Part shown: one piece after another, positions 39,856 through 41,009 of the stretch
Layout of the letters: each line of letters starts with the position of its first letter
How positions within the stretch are numbered: the stretch's first letter is position 1
Assembly (NCBI GenBank): GCA_019420065.1
Contig: JAHZHX010000010.1
Coordinates: 1 to 41,009 of the forward strand
DNA length: 41,009 nt
Source of the DNA: Clostridiales bacterium
GTDB taxonomy: Bacteria; Bacillota; Clostridia; Christensenellales; Aristaeellaceae
Direction of reading: 5' to 3'
Notes under the pieces: generated by a model
Told to the model about the DNA's origin: nothing
The model's input: only the letters and a program-made list of their open reading frames with translations
The model's database searches: none
Made by a program: the position numbers and the translations under genes

Positions 39856-41009
39856 ATGCGCGCAGAATTGTTGATACGCAAAAGAATTTGGAAGCTGATA
39901 ATCGCGTTGGTTGCCCTCTACGGGGTCATTACCGCGCGCATTGTCAGCCTTACTATTGTACAGAGCGAATCGCTCACGGCGCGTGGCGTGGCGCAATGGT
40001 CGCGCGAGGGCAAGGTGGAAGCGCAGCGCGGCAGTATTGTGGACTGCAAGGGCGAAACGCTGGTGCTCAGCAGCACGGCGTATATTGTAACGGTGAATCC
40101 CGGCAAAGTGGACGACGACGAAATGTTTGCCAGCGTCGTTAGCGAGCTGCTCAATGTTGACAGGGACAATCTGCTGAAAAAGTTGCAGAACAAAAACTAT
40201 GCTTCCGTGCAGATCAAGCGCCAGGTGCCCCGCGAAACGGTGGACGCAATCCGTACCCTGCGGCTCCAGGATGAGCAGGCGGCCAAGCTTTTGCGCGGCG
40301 TGAGCTTTTCGGAGGATACGCGTCGCGTGTATATCAAGGGCGCGTTTCTGAGCCAGACGCTGGGGTTGACCAATGTGGATTCGGTGGGGCAGTCCGGTCT
40401 GGAAAGCCAGTATCAGACGGTGCTGATGGGGGAAGACGGCCTGCTTTTGACTGAAGTGGATCGCAAATCCCGCATCATGCCGGAGGGAAAGGTCACGTAC
40501 ATTGCTCCCCAGAAGGGCAATACGCTGCAGCTTACGGTGGACGCCACCATCCAGGAGTATACCGAACGCGCCATGCGCGAATGCATTGCAGTAAACAATG
40601 CGCGCGCCGTGACCGCGATCGTGATGGATGTAAACAGCGGCGCGATCCTGGCCATGTGCATGAAGCCGGATTACGATCCCAACGATCCGCCCCGCAGCGA
40701 TGTGGCGGCGCTGACGCAAATGATGCGCATCAGCGCTGTCAGCGACGCTTATGAGCCGGGTTCTACTTTCAAAAGCCTGACATGCGCGGCGGCGCTGGAC
40801 GCGGGCGTTGCCAGCGTGAATGATACCTTCAACTGCACAGGCAGCATCCGTGTGGATGGCGATACCATCCGCTGCTGGAAGAATTGTCACGGGCATGAGA
40901 CGCTGGCCGAGGGGCTGATGAACAGCTGCAACCCGGTGTTTGTTACGCTGGGCCTGCGTCTGGGAACGGAGCGGATGTATCAGTATATGCGCGCCTTCGG
41001 TCTGGGGGT
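39856..41009 (+). CDS. Class B penicillin-binding protein (FtsI/SpoVD type), cut by window end
   Basis: Peptidoglycan transpeptidase; 384 codons are present. A short cytoplasmic start and membrane anchor (~8-30) come first, then the dimerisation domain (EAQRGSIVDCKGETL near residue 57) and the transpeptidase domain. The active-site SxxK is S303-T-F-K306 in YEPGSTFKSL; SxN is S357-C-N359. The KTG motif lies beyond the window. ATG 39856 has GGGGGAG upstream; ATG 39852 is in another frame. Position after mraZ/ftsL fits FtsI (PBP2B); SpoVD, also found here in spore formers, cannot be excluded without the C-terminus. Confidence 0.92.
   Translation, partial: MRAELLIRKRIWKLIIALVALYGVITARIVSLTIVQSESLTARGVAQWSREGKVEAQRGSIVDCKGETLVLSSTAYIVTVNPGKVDDDEMFASVVSELLNVDRDNLLKKLQNKNYASVQIKRQVPRETVDAIRTLRLQDEQAAKLLRGVSFSEDTRRVYIKGAFLSQTLGLTNVDSVGQSGLESQYQTVLMGEDGLLLTEVDRKSRIMPEGKVTYIAPQKGNTLQLTVDATIQEYTERAMRECIAVNNARAVTAIVMDVNSGAILAMCMKPDYDPNDPPRSDVAALTQMMRISAVSDAYEPGSTFKSLTCAAALDAGVASVNDTFNCTGSIRVDGDTIRCWKNCHGHETLAEGLMNSCNPVFVTLGLRLGTERMYQYMRAFGLG

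Overview
The window looks like a chromosomal piece of a GC-rich member of the Clostridia (Bacillota), probably a gut or anaerobic lineage. Reasons: a PolC-type replicative polymerase beside rseP/ispG, the rimP-nusA-rnpM-ylxQ-infB-rbfA-nrnA-truB order, the mraZ-ftsL-PBP start of a dcw cluster, an LL-diaminopimelate aminotransferase next to dapF, and small clostridial families (DUF6054, DUF1540, CD1247-type, QueT, CotH). Shine-Dalgarno sequences are strong and several promoters are sigma-A like with 17-base spacers. There is no rRNA, no tRNA that I could recognise, and no CRISPR array.

Layout. 1-2591: end of dxr, then rseP and ispG (isoprenoid pathway genes plus an intramembrane protease). 2581-6960: polC. 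7029-14579: a clear promoter, a structured leader and the translation/RNA operon rimP to truB, followed by a HAD phosphatase (to 15427) and a bidirectional terminator. 15484-17546 (minus): CotH-family protein and DUF6054 protein. 17663-20153: glycogen phosphorylase. 20204-21843: small DUF1540 gene (minus), an unexplained GC-rich structured intergenic stretch, a preQ1-I-like riboswitch with queT, and a zinc-ribbon membrane protein. 21862-23290: an MFS drug-efflux-type gene preceded by a short leader peptide and three mutually exclusive RNA stems. 23343-26248: galE (minus), then an ECF sigma factor overlapping a zf-HC2/DUF4349 membrane anti-sigma candidate. 26276-26460: an internally deleted insertion sequence. 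26484-27925 (minus): phosphoesterase and class I glutamine amidotransferase. 28030-32926: argS, dapF, dapL and a polysaccharide deacetylase. 33041-36300: Xaa-Pro peptidase, efp, a CD1247-type acidic protein, an esterase. 36307-38281: secreted CAP-domain protein (minus) divergent from a zinc-ribbon protein and a phosphoesterase. 38310-41009: terminators, an AT-rich spacer, then mraZ, an ftsL-like gene and a class B penicillin-binding protein cut off by the window end.

Most of the window is ordinary housekeeping. The observation most worth following is the leader upstream of the MFS gene: a 12-codon ORF with a strong ribosome binding site, whose 3' half can pair in two exclusive ways, with a third stem closing over the start region of the transporter. 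This is the architecture of drug-inducible translational attenuation (erm-type), here attached to an efflux pump. Secondary points are the uncharacterised structured stretch at 20415-20556, an IS remnant whose terminal repeat folds over the transposase ribosome binding site, and a dcw cluster start with an N-terminally extended MraZ, MraZ-box-like repeats overlapping the ribosome binding site, and no rsmH.
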